A stretch of 64,000 nucleotides of DNA from Pedomonas sp051304405 (GCF_051304405.1 NZ_JBPPGG010000004.1:124001-188000); one strand, 5' to 3'; counted from the first letter of the stretch, positions 47,558-56,850 are shown. Translations and numbers: made by a program. Notes: a model not told the origin generated them from the sequence alone.

Positions 47558-50065
47558 ATGGCTGACGGAAACCCGGATCTCACCACAGCGCACAACATTC
47601 CGCTTCCGCAGCCGAAAACCACGCGCCGGCGCTTTCTCATCGGCGGCGCGGCGGGCGTGGGGCTGCTCATCGGCTATCTGGCCTGGCCGCGCACCCCGCA
47701 GCTGGTGATGATGACGCGCGAGGACGAGACCGTCATCAACGCCTGGCTGAAGGTGGGGGCGGACGGCCGCGTGGTGGTGCTGGTGCCGCAGGCGGAAATG
47801 GGCCAGGGCGTCTACACCGCCCTGCCGCAGATCATCGCCGAGGAAATGGGCGCGGCGTGGGAGTCCATTTCGGTCGAGCCCGCGCCGGTGCATCCCGTCT
47901 ACGCCAACAAGCTGGTGATGCAGGAAGGCACGGAGGTGCTGCCGGGCTTCGCGCGCGGCATTGCCCGCTGGGCCATGGCGGAGCTGGCCGAGCGGCTGGC
48001 CCTTCAGGTGACCGGCGGCAGCACGTCGGTACGGGCCTTCTACGAGACGTTGCGGCTGGCGGGCGCGGCGGCGCGCACCATGCTGTGCAAGGCGGCGGGC
48101 CGCCGCTGGGGCGTGGACTGGACCGAGTGCCGCGCCGAGAACAGCGCGGTGGTCCACGGCGACCGCCGGGCGAGCTTTGCCGAGCTGGCGGCGGACGCGG
48201 CGCGGGAGGAAGCGCCGGACGCGCCCGAGCTGCGCCGCGCGCGGGATTTCCGGCTCATCGGCCGCCCGGTGCCGCGCATCGACATTCCCTCCAAGGTGGA
48301 CGGCACCGCCCGCTTCGGCACGGACGTGCGCCTGCCGGGCATGGTCTACGCGGCGGTGACGGCAGGGCCCCACGGCACCGCGCCGCTCATCGAGGTGGAC
48401 GAGACCGTGCTGGCCGACGCCAAGGGCCTCATCAAGGTGGTGCGGCAGGAGAGCTGGGTGGCGGTGGTGGCCGACAGCTGGTGGCGCGCCCGCACCCTGC
48501 TGGACAAGCTGGAGCCGCAGTTCGACCGGTCCGAAGGCCGGGACATCGCGACGGCGGAGCTGACCGCCGCGCTCGAGTCCGCGCTCAAGGACGGCAAGGC
48601 GCACGTCTACGCCGAGAGCGGGGACGTGGACGACGCGCTCGCCAAGGCGGGCGGAGGCGGCAGCGGGGCTGGGGCCGGGGTCATCGAGCGCACCTACAGC
48701 GTGCCCTACCTCGCCCATGCCTGCATGGAGCCGATGACGGCGACCGCCCGCGTCCAGGGCGAGACGGTCGAGGTGTGGGCACCCACCCAGTCGGTCACCT
48801 GGACCCAGATGGCGGTGGCGCGGGCGCTGGGCGTCGCGCGCGAGAGCGTGACCGTCTACCCGACGCTGCTCGGCGGCGGCTTCGGCCGCAAGATCGAGGC
48901 GGACGCCGCCGTGCAGGCGGCGGTCATCGCCCGCGAGACCGGCAAGCCGGTGCAGCTGATCTGGAGCCGGGAGGAAGACCTCCGCCAGGACAAGTACCGC
49001 CCGGCGGCCCTCGCCACCCTGCGCGGCCGGGTGGGGAAGGAGGGGCGCATCGCTGCCTGGCACAGCCGCTCGGCCAGCCAGTCGGTGCAGGGCAGCGTGA
49101 TGGGGCGCATCCTGCCGCTGGCGGCGCGCAGCCAGCCGGACTTCTCCTCGGTGCAGGGGGCGATCAACCTGCCCTACAGGCTGGGTGACCTCCGCATCGA
49201 ACATGTGGCGGTGGAAGCGCCGGTGCCGGTGGGCTACTGGCGCTCGGTCGGCCACAGCATCAATGCCTTCTTCGTCGAGAGCTTCATGGACGAGCTGGCG
49301 GAGGCCGCGGGCATGGACCCGCTGGCGTTCCGCCTGAAGGCGCTGGATGGCAAGCCCCGCCACCGCGCCGTGCTGGAGCGGGCCGCAAGCCTTGCGGGCT
49401 ACGAGACCAAACTGCCGCGCGGTCAGGCGCGGGGCATCGCGCTGCACGAGAGCTTCGGCTCCATCGTCGCCCAGGTCGCCCATGTGGAGGTGGATCTGGA
49501 GGACCGGGTGCGGGTGCGCAAGGTCACCTGCGTCATCGACTGCGGGCGGGTCATCAACCCGGATACGGTCCGGGCGCAGATGGAGGGCGGCATCCTGTTC
49601 GGCCTGTCGGCGGCGCTGTTCGGCGAGGTGACGTTCGCCGACGGCCTGTCCGAGCAGACCAATTTCGACGGCTACCCGCTGCTGACGCTGGCGGACGCGC
49701 CGGTGATCGAGGTGGACATCCTGAACCCGGGCGGGCGCGAGCCTGGCGGCGTCGGCGAGCCCGGCGTGCCGCCCGTCGCCCCGGCTGTGGTGAATGCGGT
49801 GGCCCGGGCCACCGGCACGCGGGTGCGCCGCCTGCCCATCGGCACCCAGCCGCTGTGGCCGCGCGACGTGCTGGAGGCGCTGAAGGCGGAGGCCGAGGCC
49901 GAGGCGAAGGCGCGGGCGGAGGCGGAGAAGGCCGCCGCCGAGAAGGCCGCGCGCGAGGCCGCCGCCAAACGGGAGGCCGAGAAGAAAGCCGCCGCGCAGA
50001 AGAAGCCGGCGGCCAGGGCGAAGGCGCCCGCGAAGCAGGCTTCCGGGGCAAAGAAGGGACGCTGA
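47558..50065 (+). CDS. Tat-exported molybdenum hydroxylase large subunit (xanthine dehydrogenase/isoquinoline oxidoreductase beta family)
   Basis: 835 residues. Signal KTTRRRFLIGGAAGVGLLIG with twin Arg exports it folded to the periplasm; Mo-cofactor domain contains AEMGQGVYTALPQIIAEEMG, the LLGGGFGRKIEADAAVQAAV substrate/Mo loop and GGREPGGVGEPGVPPVAPAV near the C-terminus, as in IorB-like and aldehyde-oxidase proteins. The last 60 residues are almost all Lys, Ala, Glu and Arg (EALKAEAEAEAKARAEAEKA onward), unusual for the family and possibly a DNA- or polyanion-binding or disordered tail. No iorA-type [2Fe-2S] partner next to it. Substrate unknown. Confidence 0.88.
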   Translation: MADGNPDLTTAHNIPLPQPKTTRRRFLIGGAAGVGLLIGYLAWPRTPQLVMMTREDETVINAWLKVGADGRVVVLVPQAEMGQGVYTALPQIIAEEMGAAWESISVEPAPVHPVYANKLVMQEGTEVLPGFARGIARWAMAELAERLALQVTGGSTSVRAFYETLRLAGAAARTMLCKAAGRRWGVDWTECRAENSAVVHGDRRASFAELAADAAREEAPDAPELRRARDFRLIGRPVPRIDIPSKVDGTARFGTDVRLPGMVYAAVTAGPHGTAPLIEVDETVLADAKGLIKVVRQESWVAVVADSWWRARTLLDKLEPQFDRSEGRDIATAELTAALESALKDGKAHVYAESGDVDDALAKAGGGGSGAGAGVIERTYSVPYLAHACMEPMTATARVQGETVEVWAPTQSVTWTQMAVARALGVARESVTVYPTLLGGGFGRKIEADAAVQAAVIARETGKPVQLIWSREEDLRQDKYRPAALATLRGRVGKEGRIAAWHSRSASQSVQGSVMGRILPLAARSQPDFSSVQGAINLPYRLGDLRIEHVAVEAPVPVGYWRSVGHSINAFFVESFMDELAEAAGMDPLAFRLKALDGKPRHRAVLERAASLAGYETKLPRGQARGIALHESFGSIVAQVAHVEVDLEDRVRVRKVTCVIDCGRVINPDTVRAQMEGGILFGLSAALFGEVTFADGLSEQTNFDGYPLLTLADAPVIEVDILNPGGREPGGVGEPGVPPVAPAVVNAVARATGTRVRRLPIGTQPLWPRDVLEALKAEAEAEAKARAEAEKAAAEKAAREAAAKREAEKKAAAQKKPAARAKAPAKQASGAKKGR

Positions 50066-50122
50066 CCCTTGCAGCCCCGGTGCAGGACATGATCCCGCAG
50101 CGGAAGGACAGGATGAGACGCC

Positions 50123-51154
50123 ATGACTGAGCCCGTTCCCGCCCGGTATCCCGAAGGGCACCCGCGCGTGGCCCATGGCCGCGTCGGCGTGCTGCTGGTG
50201 AACCTCGGCACCCCCGACGGCACCGATCTCCGCTCGATCCGCCGCTACCTTGCCGAATTCCTGTCGGACCCGCGGGTGATCGAGATTCCGAAGGCGGTCT
50301 GGCTGCCCATCCTCCATGGCGTGATCCTGCGGCTGCGCCCGCCGAAAACGGCGGCGGCCTACGCCCGCATCTGGGACCGGGCGCACAACCAGTCCCCCTT
50401 GCGCGTCATCACCGAGGCGCAGGCGGCGGGCCTCCAGCACGCCTTCGGCGCGCAGGTGACGGTGCGCTGGGCCATGCGCTACGGCACCCCCGCCATCAAG
50501 GCGGAGCTGGAGCGGCTGAAGGCGGAAGGGTGCGACCGGGTGCTCATCGCCCCGCTCTATCCCCAGTACTCGGGCGCGACCACGGCAACGGCGGTGGACA
50601 AGGCGGGCGAGGCCCTGCGTGCCATGCGCTGGCAGCCCGCCGTGCGCTACCTGCCGCCCTACCACGACGACCCCGCCTACATCGCGGCGCTGGCCCGATC
50701 GGTGCGGGAGCATCTGGAGGGGCTGGACCATGTGCCGGAGCGGCTGGTTGCCTCCTTCCACGGGATGCCGCGCCGCACGCTCGATCTGGGCGACCCCTAC
50801 CACTGCCAGTGCCACAAGACCGCCCGGCTGCTGCGGGAGGCGCTGGGCTGGCCGGAGGACCGGTTCGTCGTCACCTTCCAGTCCCGCTTCGGCAAGGCGG
50901 AGTGGCTGAAGCCCTACACCGCCGAGACCATGGCGCAGCTTGCGGGCGCGGGAGTGAAAAGCGTGGCGGTGCTGGCGCCCGGCTTTTCCGCCGACTGCAT
51001 CGAGACGCTGGACGAGCTGGCCAACGAGAACCGGGAGCTGTTCCTGGGCGCGGGCGGCGAGCGGTTCACCTACATCCCCTGCCTCAACGACAGCCCGGGC
51101 GGCATGGCGCTGCTGGCGCGGCTGATCGAGCGGGAGCTGGCGGGCTGGCTCTGA
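50123..51154 (+). CDS. hemH: Ferrochelatase
   Basis: Inserts ferrous iron into protoporphyrin IX, last step of protoheme synthesis. 343 residues with GVLLVNLGTPDGTDLRSIRR at the N-terminus, PLYPQYSGATTATAVDKAGE, the catalytic His-bearing SFHGMPRRTLDLGDPYHCQC and LAPGFSADCIETLDELANEN. It has no C-terminal Fe-S cluster extension. ATG at 50123 with GGATGAG 5 bases ahead. Same strand and 57 bases after the Mo hydroxylase gene. Confidence 0.97.
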   Translation: MTEPVPARYPEGHPRVAHGRVGVLLVNLGTPDGTDLRSIRRYLAEFLSDPRVIEIPKAVWLPILHGVILRLRPPKTAAAYARIWDRAHNQSPLRVITEAQAAGLQHAFGAQVTVRWAMRYGTPAIKAELERLKAEGCDRVLIAPLYPQYSGATTATAVDKAGEALRAMRWQPAVRYLPPYHDDPAYIAALARSVREHLEGLDHVPERLVASFHGMPRRTLDLGDPYHCQCHKTARLLREALGWPEDRFVVTFQSRFGKAEWLKPYTAETMAQLAGAGVKSVAVLAPGFSADCIETLDELANENRELFLGAGGERFTYIPCLNDSPGGMALLARLIERELAGWL

Positions 51155-51211
51155 TCGCCTCGGGTTGCGCAAAGGGTTGTGCGAAGCGCGCGGGTCTGCA
51201 CGCAAAAATCC

Positions 51212-51336
51212 ACATGCCCCGTAATCGTCTTTAAACGCTCTCAGGGAGGTTTTTGACGATCGCGGCCAGGGGGGGGGATAGCGGCCGGGTCTGGAATCGC
51301 GCTGTACGCGCTTCTGCGGGCGATTACGGGGCATGT
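51212..51336. repeat. 125-bp element bounded by 16-bp perfect inverted repeats
   Basis: ACATGCCCCGTAATCG at 51212-51227 and its exact reverse complement CGATTACGGGGCATGT at 51321-51336, with 93 bases between. It lies just after hemH in a non-coding gap. No transposase and no target-site duplication is evident (flanks CAAAAATCC and CCGGGCGC). It could be a MITE-like element, a long stem-loop RNA or a protein binding pair. Confidence 0.65.
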
Positions 51337-51446
51337 CCGGGCGCAGTCTCGCCCCGCTGGCGTTCGGTTCGGAAAACGGGAGCCGGAGCGTCCCTGCCGA
51401 CAGCCCGGACTAATTAACCTGTATTAAAAACCGGCTGATCGGCTGG

Positions 51447-51486
51447 AAAAAAGGCTGCGGCGTCTGTAACAGAATCGCCGCAGCCC
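51447..51486 (-). terminator. Terminator downstream of the TraB/GumN gene
   Basis: On the minus strand GGCTGCGGCG (51486-51477) pairs perfectly with CGCCGCAGCC (51463-51454), 13-base loop, followed by TTTTTT (51453-51448). It is about 200 bases past the TraB/GumN stop; the intervening region (51487-51690) has no coding content I can support. Confidence 0.82.
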
Positions 51487-51690
51487 AGTGATGCACCTGG
51501 TTCCATGGGGAGGAAATGCCGGGTGCGAAACCCATCAAGTCATCTGCCGCCCACGGGCGGAGGAGACATGTCGTTCTTCTGCCATTTTTGAACGATCGTG
51601 CAACCGTTAATGAATGCTGCACCCGCACAATTGGCACTATTGCTAGGGGGGAGGAACGGGGCTGTCAGGTGGTGCGGTGGTAGCGCCGCG

Positions 51691-52668
51691 TCAGGGGCGG
51701 GCGGCGTCCGCGCCCGCCGTGCACCCGGCGGCGGCGGTGTCATGGGCCGGCACGCGCTCGACCGCGCGCCCATCGCGGCGCAGCATGTGAATGAGGCTGT
51801 CCGGCCCCGCCAGATGGCCCGCGCCCACCGCCAGGAACACATGCCCCGGCCGGGCCATGCGCTTGTCGATCCACGCCGCCCAGCGCCGGTTGCGGTCGGT
51901 GAGCAGCACCCGGGCGAGGCGCGGGGAGGCCTTCAGGGACTCGGTCATCAGCGCGCCGACGGTCTCCACGTCGCCCTGCATCCAGCCGGTCATCAGGGCG
52001 TCCGCCTCGGCGGGCAGGGTGCGCAGATCCTCGATGGAGGAGCGCAGCAGCGCCAGCTGATCCTCCTGCGGCAGGGAGGCGAGGAAGCCGAACTGCTCCT
52101 CCGGCGTCTCCAGCCCCTCAAGGCGCAGGCCCCGCCGGCGGGCGTGGTCGGTGAGCACCTTCTCCACCCCCTGGTCCGGGTCCAGCCCCAGGCCCTGAAG
52201 GCCCGCAACCGCAAGGGTGGTGGCGGCCAGCCATGGCCGCATCGACTCCAGCGCCGCGCCGGGGAGGCCCACCTGGCGCGCCGCCTCGGCGAGCTGGTCG
52301 CGCAGCGCGGGCGGCAGCTGGCTGGAGAGGGTGACGCCCTGCGGGTTGAGGCCAAGGCGCATCACCAGCGGGCGCAGCTCGGCCGGATTGTCGGGCTGCA
52401 CCATTTCCAGCACCAGCGTGTCCGCCCGGGCGAAGGCGCAGGCGACGGCCCCGTGCAGCCAGCGGATGCCCGGCGGCAGCATGTGGGAGGTGCCGAAGAT
52501 GTGGATGGTGGTGTCCGCATCGCGCACCACCCAGAGGGCGGGGGTGGCGACGCGGGCTTCGGGTTGCGCGGCGGCGCGGGCCGCGCTCGCCCCTGCATGG
52601 CCCCCCGCGAGCAGAACGCCCGCGATCAGGGCGCACGAGAGGCGGAGGAAACGCGAGAGGCGAGCCAA
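51691..52668 (-). CDS. TraB/GumN family exported protein
   Basis: 325 residues. MARLSRFLRLSCALIAGVLLAGG is a signal peptide; the mature part has the TraB/GumN marks IHIFGTSHMLPPG near the start and VFLAVGAGHLAGPDSLIHML near the end, with a conserved Glu-containing LVLEMVQPD. The family fold resembles erythromycin-esterase/TIKI hydrolases, some of which are proteases, so hydrolase activity is possible. The only sensible start is a TTG at 52668, 4 bases after the SDR stop, implying coupling. C-terminus is Ala/Gly-rich. Confidence 0.82.
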   Translation of the reverse strand: MARLSRFLRLSCALIAGVLLAGGHAGASAARAAAQPEARVATPALWVVRDADTTIHIFGTSHMLPPGIRWLHGAVACAFARADTLVLEMVQPDNPAELRPLVMRLGLNPQGVTLSSQLPPALRDQLAEAARQVGLPGAALESMRPWLAATTLAVAGLQGLGLDPDQGVEKVLTDHARRRGLRLEGLETPEEQFGFLASLPQEDQLALLRSSIEDLRTLPAEADALMTGWMQGDVETVGALMTESLKASPRLARVLLTDRNRRWAAWIDKRMARPGHVFLAVGAGHLAGPDSLIHMLRRDGRAVERVPAHDTAAAGCTAGADAARP

Positions 52669-52672
52669 GGCG

Positions 52673-53392
52673 TCAGATCTTCTTCGGCAGGGTGAGGCGG
52701 TGCCTGGTCTCGAAGTCCTGCGTCAGCAGGGTGACCAGCGCGTCGGCCACCACCTCCGGCCCCTTGAGGCTTTCCGGGTCCTCGCTGGGGAAGGCGGCCT
52801 TGCGCATGGCGGTGCGGGTCGCGCCCGGGTTCACCACGGCAACGCGGATGGAGGAGATGTTGGCCACCTCGTCCGCGTAGGAATCGAGCAGAGCCTCAAG
52901 CCCCGCCTTGGAGGCCGCATAGGGCCCCCAGTAGGCGCGCGGCTCCGGCCCCACCGACGAGGACAGGCCGATGACGCGGGCGCGGTCGCTCTGGCGCAGC
53001 AGCAGGTCGAACGCGCGCAGCAGGCGGTAGGGCGCTGTCAGGTTGACCTGAATGACCTTCTCCCAGTCCTTCGGCGGCACGTGGGAGAGGGGCGAGAGCG
53101 GGCCAAGCTGGCCCGCGTTCAGCACCAGAATGTCCAGCTTGCCCCAGCGCCCGGCCACATGCTGGGCGAGGCCGTCCACCAGATCGCCGTTCATCAGGTC
53201 GAGCGGGGCGATGCTCGCCGTGCCGCCCGCCTGGTGGATGCGCTCCTCCACCTCGGCCAGCCCGCCTTCGGTGCGGGCGGTGAGGATGACGTGCGCGCCC
53301 GCCTTCGCCAGCGCCACGGCGGTTTCCGCGCCGATGCCACGGCTGGCGCCCGTCACCAGCGCCAGCCGGTTTTCAAAAGGCCGCGTCGTCAA
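52673..53392 (-). CDS. SDR family NAD(P)-dependent oxidoreductase
   Basis: 239 residues. Nucleotide loop LVTGASRGIGAETAVALAKA, NAG strand (ILVLNAGQLGPL), catalytic Ser and YxxxK (RAYWGPYAASKAGLEALLDS, Tyr and Lys). Uses a TTG start at 53392 that overlaps the purF stop by 4 bases (TTGA), so it is coupled to purF. Substrate unknown; SDR genes next to purF recur in sphingomonads. Confidence 0.9.
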   Translation of the reverse strand: MTTRPFENRLALVTGASRGIGAETAVALAKAGAHVILTARTEGGLAEVEERIHQAGGTASIAPLDLMNGDLVDGLAQHVAGRWGKLDILVLNAGQLGPLSPLSHVPPKDWEKVIQVNLTAPYRLLRAFDLLLRQSDRARVIGLSSSVGPEPRAYWGPYAASKAGLEALLDSYADEVANISSIRVAVVNPGATRTAMRKAAFPSEDPESLKGPEVVADALVTLLTQDFETRHRLTLPKKI

Positions 53393-54864
53393 ATCACCCG
53401 CTCCGCCAGAAGGGTCAGCTGATCCGGCTGTTCGATTTCCTCGCGGTCGACGAGGCGGGTCGGGTAGTCGCCGGTGAAGCAGGCGTCGCAGTACTGCGGC
53501 GCCTCATCGACGCGCATGTCCTCGCCCACCGCCTTGTAGAGGCCGTCGATGGAGAGGAAGGCCAGGCTGTCCACCTTGATGTACTGGGCCATGCGCTCCA
53601 CGTCCATCTGGGCGGCGAGCAGCTTGGAGCGCTCGGGCGTATCGACGCCGTAGAAGCAGCTGTGGCGGGTCGGCGGGCTGGCGATGCGCATGTGCACCTC
53701 GGTCGCGCCCGCTTCCTTCAGCATCTGCACGATCTTCACCGAGGTGGTGCCGCGCACGATGGAGTCGTCGATGAGCACGATGCGCTTGCCCTGGATCTGG
53801 GCGCGGTTGGCGTTGTGCTTCAGCTTCACGCCCAGGTGGCGGATGTGGTCGCCCGGCTGGATGAAGGTGCGGCCGATGTAGTGGCTGCGGATGATGCCCA
53901 GCTCGAACGGCAGGCCCGACTGCTGCGAGTAGCCGATGGCCGCCGGGGTGCCGCTGTCGGGCACCGGCACCACGATGTCGGCGTCAACGCCGCTCTCGAT
54001 GGCGAGCTGCGCGCCGATCCGCTTGCGGATCTCGTAGACGCTGCGGCCGTCGGTGATGGAGTCGGGCCGGGCAAAGTAGACGTGCTCGAAGATGCACGGA
54101 CGCGGGCGCGTCGGCGCGAACGGCTTGTGGGACTGGATGCCCCGCTCGGAGATGACCACCAGCTCGCCCGGCTCCAGCGAGCGCAGGAAGGTGGCGCCCA
54201 CGATGTCCAGCGCGCAGGTCTCGCTGGCGACGATGTAGGCGTCGTTGAGGCGGCCCAGCACCAGCGGGCGGATGCCCAGCGGGTCGCGCACCGCGATCAG
54301 CCCCTCGGCGGTGAGGCAGATCAGGCTGTAGGCGCCCTCGATCTTGCGCAGCGCGTCGATGAAGCGGTCGAGCAGGGTGCGGTAGCTGGAGGTGGCGACC
54401 AGGTGGATGATCGTCTCGGTGTCCGAGGTGGACTGGAAGATCGAGCCCTGGCGCACCAGCTGGCGGCGCAGGGTGGTCGCGTTGGTGAGGTTGCCGTTGT
54501 GGGCGACGGCAAAGCCGCCGCTGGCCAGTTCGGCGAACAGCGGCTGCACGTTGCGCAGCGCGGTCTCGCCGGTGGTGGAGTAGCGCACATGGCCGATGGC
54601 GGTGTCGCCCGGCAGGCGCTCGATCACGTCCTGGCGGTCGAAGTTGCCCGCCACGTGGCCCATGGCCCGGTGGGTGTGGAACGCCTCACCATCGAAGGTG
54701 GTGATGCCCGCCGCCTCCTGGCCGCGGTGCTGGAGGGCGTGAAGACCCAGCGCGCAGAGCGCCGCGGCCCCTTCCGCGCCATATACGCCGAATACACCGC
54801 ACTCCTCGCGGAGCTTGTCGTCGTCGAACGGATTCGTCGAATAATTGGCGAGAGACTGGCTCAT
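53389..54864 (-). CDS. purF: Amidophosphoribosyltransferase
   Basis: First committed step of purine synthesis: glutamine plus PRPP to phosphoribosylamine. 491 residues. A 21-residue propeptide (MSQSLANYSTNPFDDDKLRE then E) precedes the nucleophile Cys22 (ECGVFGVYG), the N-terminal glutaminase domain has YSTTGETALRNVQPLFAE, and the PRPP loop KRIVLIDDSIVRGTTS is intact; C-terminal Cys residues (RHSCFYGVD, QYCDACFTG) suggest the Fe-S type. ATG at 54864 follows TAAGGGATCTGCG. Confidence 0.96.
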   Translation of the reverse strand: MSQSLANYSTNPFDDDKLREECGVFGVYGAEGAAALCALGLHALQHRGQEAAGITTFDGEAFHTHRAMGHVAGNFDRQDVIERLPGDTAIGHVRYSTTGETALRNVQPLFAELASGGFAVAHNGNLTNATTLRRQLVRQGSIFQSTSDTETIIHLVATSSYRTLLDRFIDALRKIEGAYSLICLTAEGLIAVRDPLGIRPLVLGRLNDAYIVASETCALDIVGATFLRSLEPGELVVISERGIQSHKPFAPTRPRPCIFEHVYFARPDSITDGRSVYEIRKRIGAQLAIESGVDADIVVPVPDSGTPAAIGYSQQSGLPFELGIIRSHYIGRTFIQPGDHIRHLGVKLKHNANRAQIQGKRIVLIDDSIVRGTTSVKIVQMLKEAGATEVHMRIASPPTRHSCFYGVDTPERSKLLAAQMDVERMAQYIKVDSLAFLSIDGLYKAVGEDMRVDEAPQYCDACFTGDYPTRLVDREEIEQPDQLTLLAERVI

Positions 54865-55324
54865 CGCAGATCCCTTACAATTGGCCCGGCGGACTGGTCC
54901 GGGCAACGCAGTGGGGCGGGGCACAGACGCGCTCCGCATGCTTTAGCGGGTCTATAGCGAGCTGAATTCTGTTTGTCCTGTGCGAATTGCCGCTCCGTTC
55001 GGCTTCCAGCCCGCATAGCTGCCATGCGGCGACACTTTTTAACCCATATAAGGCGGATGACCGGGCCTGCAACGCCGCCCGCGCGGGAATGACGCGGGGG
55101 ATGTGCCTCTTTGGCCGCCGGAATCGGGGTTTCCGGCGTTTGGGGGTTGTGGAGTCGGCGCGATGGCTTATCTTCAAGGAGACTGCCCAGATTGGGCGGC
55201 GAGCCGATACGGTTAAACAACGAGAGATTTCTGACATTCCGGAACATGGTCACGGGACGGGCTTGCGTAGCCGAACCCCCCTGTTTCATGACTGGAATGG
55301 CCCGTAGCGAGAAAGGATTTGCTG
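54865..55324. other. Divergent intergenic region (purF / folE)
   Basis: 460 bases. Holds two small hairpins, CCGCAT-AGCTGCC-ATGCGG (55011-55029, with TTTTT a few bases after) and CGCCGGAA-TCGGGGT-TTCCGGCG (55116-55138). Frames that cross it lack family similarity. Promoters for purF (left) and folE (right) must be here; no clear purine-type operator was found. Confidence 0.45.
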
Positions 55325-55957
55325 ATGGATGTGCGCCTTGAAAAAGCCGACCTGGAGCGGCTGTTCGAACGGGGCGACAACATCATGCGCCGTCCCACCC
55401 GCGAGGAAGCGGAGGCGGCGGTGCGAACCCTGCTGCTGTGGGCCGGCGACAACCCGGACCGGGAAGGGCTGGTCGACACGCCCAAGCGCGTGGTGAAGGC
55501 CTACGAGGAGTTCTTCTGCGGCTACGACGAGGATCCGCTGGCCGTCCTCAACCGCACCTTCGAGGAGGTGGAGGGCTATGACGACATCGTCCTCCTGCGC
55601 GACATCGCCCTCGAATCGCACTGCGAGCACCACATGGTGCCGATCATCGGCAAGGCGCACGTGGCCTACCTGCCCGACCGCAAGGTGGTGGGCATCTCCA
55701 AGATCGCCCGCGTGGTCGAGATCTTCGCCAAGCGGCTGCAAACCCAGGAGACCATGACCGCCCAGATCGCCAACGCGCTGGAGGAGGGGCTCCAGCCCCG
55801 GGGCGTCGCCGTGCTCATCGACGCCAAGCACCAGTGCATGACAACGCGCGGCGTCCACAAGCCGGACGTGGCCACCATCACCACCCGCTTCACCGGCGTG
55901 TTCAAGGAAGAGCGCTACGAGCGCCGCTTCCTGGACCTGATCCGCGGCGGCTCCTGA
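55325..55957 (+). CDS. folE: GTP cyclohydrolase I
   Basis: Makes dihydroneopterin triphosphate from GTP, first step of folate synthesis. 210 residues with DTPKRVVKAYEEFFCGYDED, the zinc and substrate site ESHCEHHMVPIIGKAHVAYL, GISKIARVVEIFAKRLQTQE and CMTTRGVHKPDVATITTRF. ATG at 55325 has AAAGGA 7 bases upstream, which selects it over a TTG at 55319. Monocistronic, with a long hairpin terminator downstream. Confidence 0.96.
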   Translation: MDVRLEKADLERLFERGDNIMRRPTREEAEAAVRTLLLWAGDNPDREGLVDTPKRVVKAYEEFFCGYDEDPLAVLNRTFEEVEGYDDIVLLRDIALESHCEHHMVPIIGKAHVAYLPDRKVVGISKIARVVEIFAKRLQTQETMTAQIANALEEGLQPRGVAVLIDAKHQCMTTRGVHKPDVATITTRFTGVFKEERYERRFLDLIRGGS

Positions 55958-55982
55958 GCCGTTCGACCCTGCAGAACAGCGC

Positions 55983-56020
55983 AAGGCCCGCGTCCGGCGA
56001 ACCGGAGGCGGGCCTTGTCA
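55983..56020 (+). terminator. folE terminator
   Basis: AAGGCCCGC (55983-55991) pairs with GCGGGCCTT (56008-56016), and an inner TCCGG-CGAA-CCGGA stem continues it; only single G residues are unpaired between them. The tail GTCATA is poor in T, so efficiency is uncertain. It also serves as a divider from the convergent FMN reductase gene. Confidence 0.65.
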
Positions 56021-56083
56021 TATGGGGCCCTTGTCGTATGGCGGGCCGGGCGCGGGGCAGGCGCCCGGGCGTCCGGCGCCCCG

Positions 56084-56668
56084 TTACGCCGCGCGGGCGG
56101 CGGGGGCAGGCGCCCGCAGTTTCTCCGCGACCGCCAGGAAGTCATCCATGTAGGCCTGGAGGAAATCACGGGTGCTCTCGTCGGTGATGGTGCCGTCCTC
56201 GTCGATAAGGCCGGGCTTGAACGAGATGTAGGCTTCGCCGCCCATCACCAGGCTGCCGAGCACGCCGAGGATCTGGCGCAGGTGCTGCTGGCCGACGGCG
56301 GTGCCGATGGCGCCGGGGGAGGTGCCGGTGATGGCCGCCACCTTGCCGCGCCAGACGCCGCCGCGCGGCGCCGCGCGCGAGCCCCAGTCGATGGCGTTCT
56401 TGAGCACCGCCGGGATGGAGCGGTTGAACTCGGGCGTCACCACCAGGACAGCGTCGGCCTCGCTCACCTCGCGGTTGAAGCGGCGCACGGCCTCCGGCCG
56501 GTCCTGATCCGAGTCGATGTCGATGCTGTACATCGCCAGGTCGTCGATGCGGACGAAATGGGCCGCCACGCGGTTGCCGCCCAGGCGGACGAGCGCTTCG
56601 GCCAGCTTGCGGTTGAGGGAGTCGCGGCGGTTGCTGCCAACGATGACGGCGAGTTTCAGCGGGTTCAT
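56084..56668 (-). CDS. NADPH-dependent FMN reductase
   Basis: 194 residues, flavodoxin-like fold of the ChrR/SsuE/YieF type that reduces quinones or FMN. LAVIVGSNRRDSLNRKLAEA gives the FMN phosphate site, VVTPEFNRSIPAVLKNAIDW the flavin loop and AAITGTSPGAIGTAVGQQHL the second loop. ATG at 56668 has AAGGA about 9 bases upstream; a TTG two codons earlier is possible. Divergent from a LysR gene 182 bases away, which probably controls it. Confidence 0.92.
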   Translation of the reverse strand: MNPLKLAVIVGSNRRDSLNRKLAEALVRLGGNRVAAHFVRIDDLAMYSIDIDSDQDRPEAVRRFNREVSEADAVLVVTPEFNRSIPAVLKNAIDWGSRAAPRGGVWRGKVAAITGTSPGAIGTAVGQQHLRQILGVLGSLVMGGEAYISFKPGLIDEDGTITDESTRDFLQAYMDDFLAVAEKLRAPAPAARAA

Positions 56669-56850
56669 GACCAATGTTCCTTCCTGTTGATCCGGCCTGT
56701 CGGTTGGGCCTCTGAAACGGGGCTCGCCGCCGGTGGTGAGGCATTGGCGCGCTGTCCCGGTACACGATTGTAGATAGAATATGGTCCAATCAACCGATAG
56801 ACGGCAGAATCTGATTTCAGTGTTCTCAAAATAGGACGATGGGAGGCCGG

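Noticed and set aside
47483..51334. Minus-strand open frame of more than 1200 codons opposite the Mo hydroxylase and hemH
   Set aside because: No family similarity, His/Arg-rich shadow composition; the plus-strand genes are clearly real.
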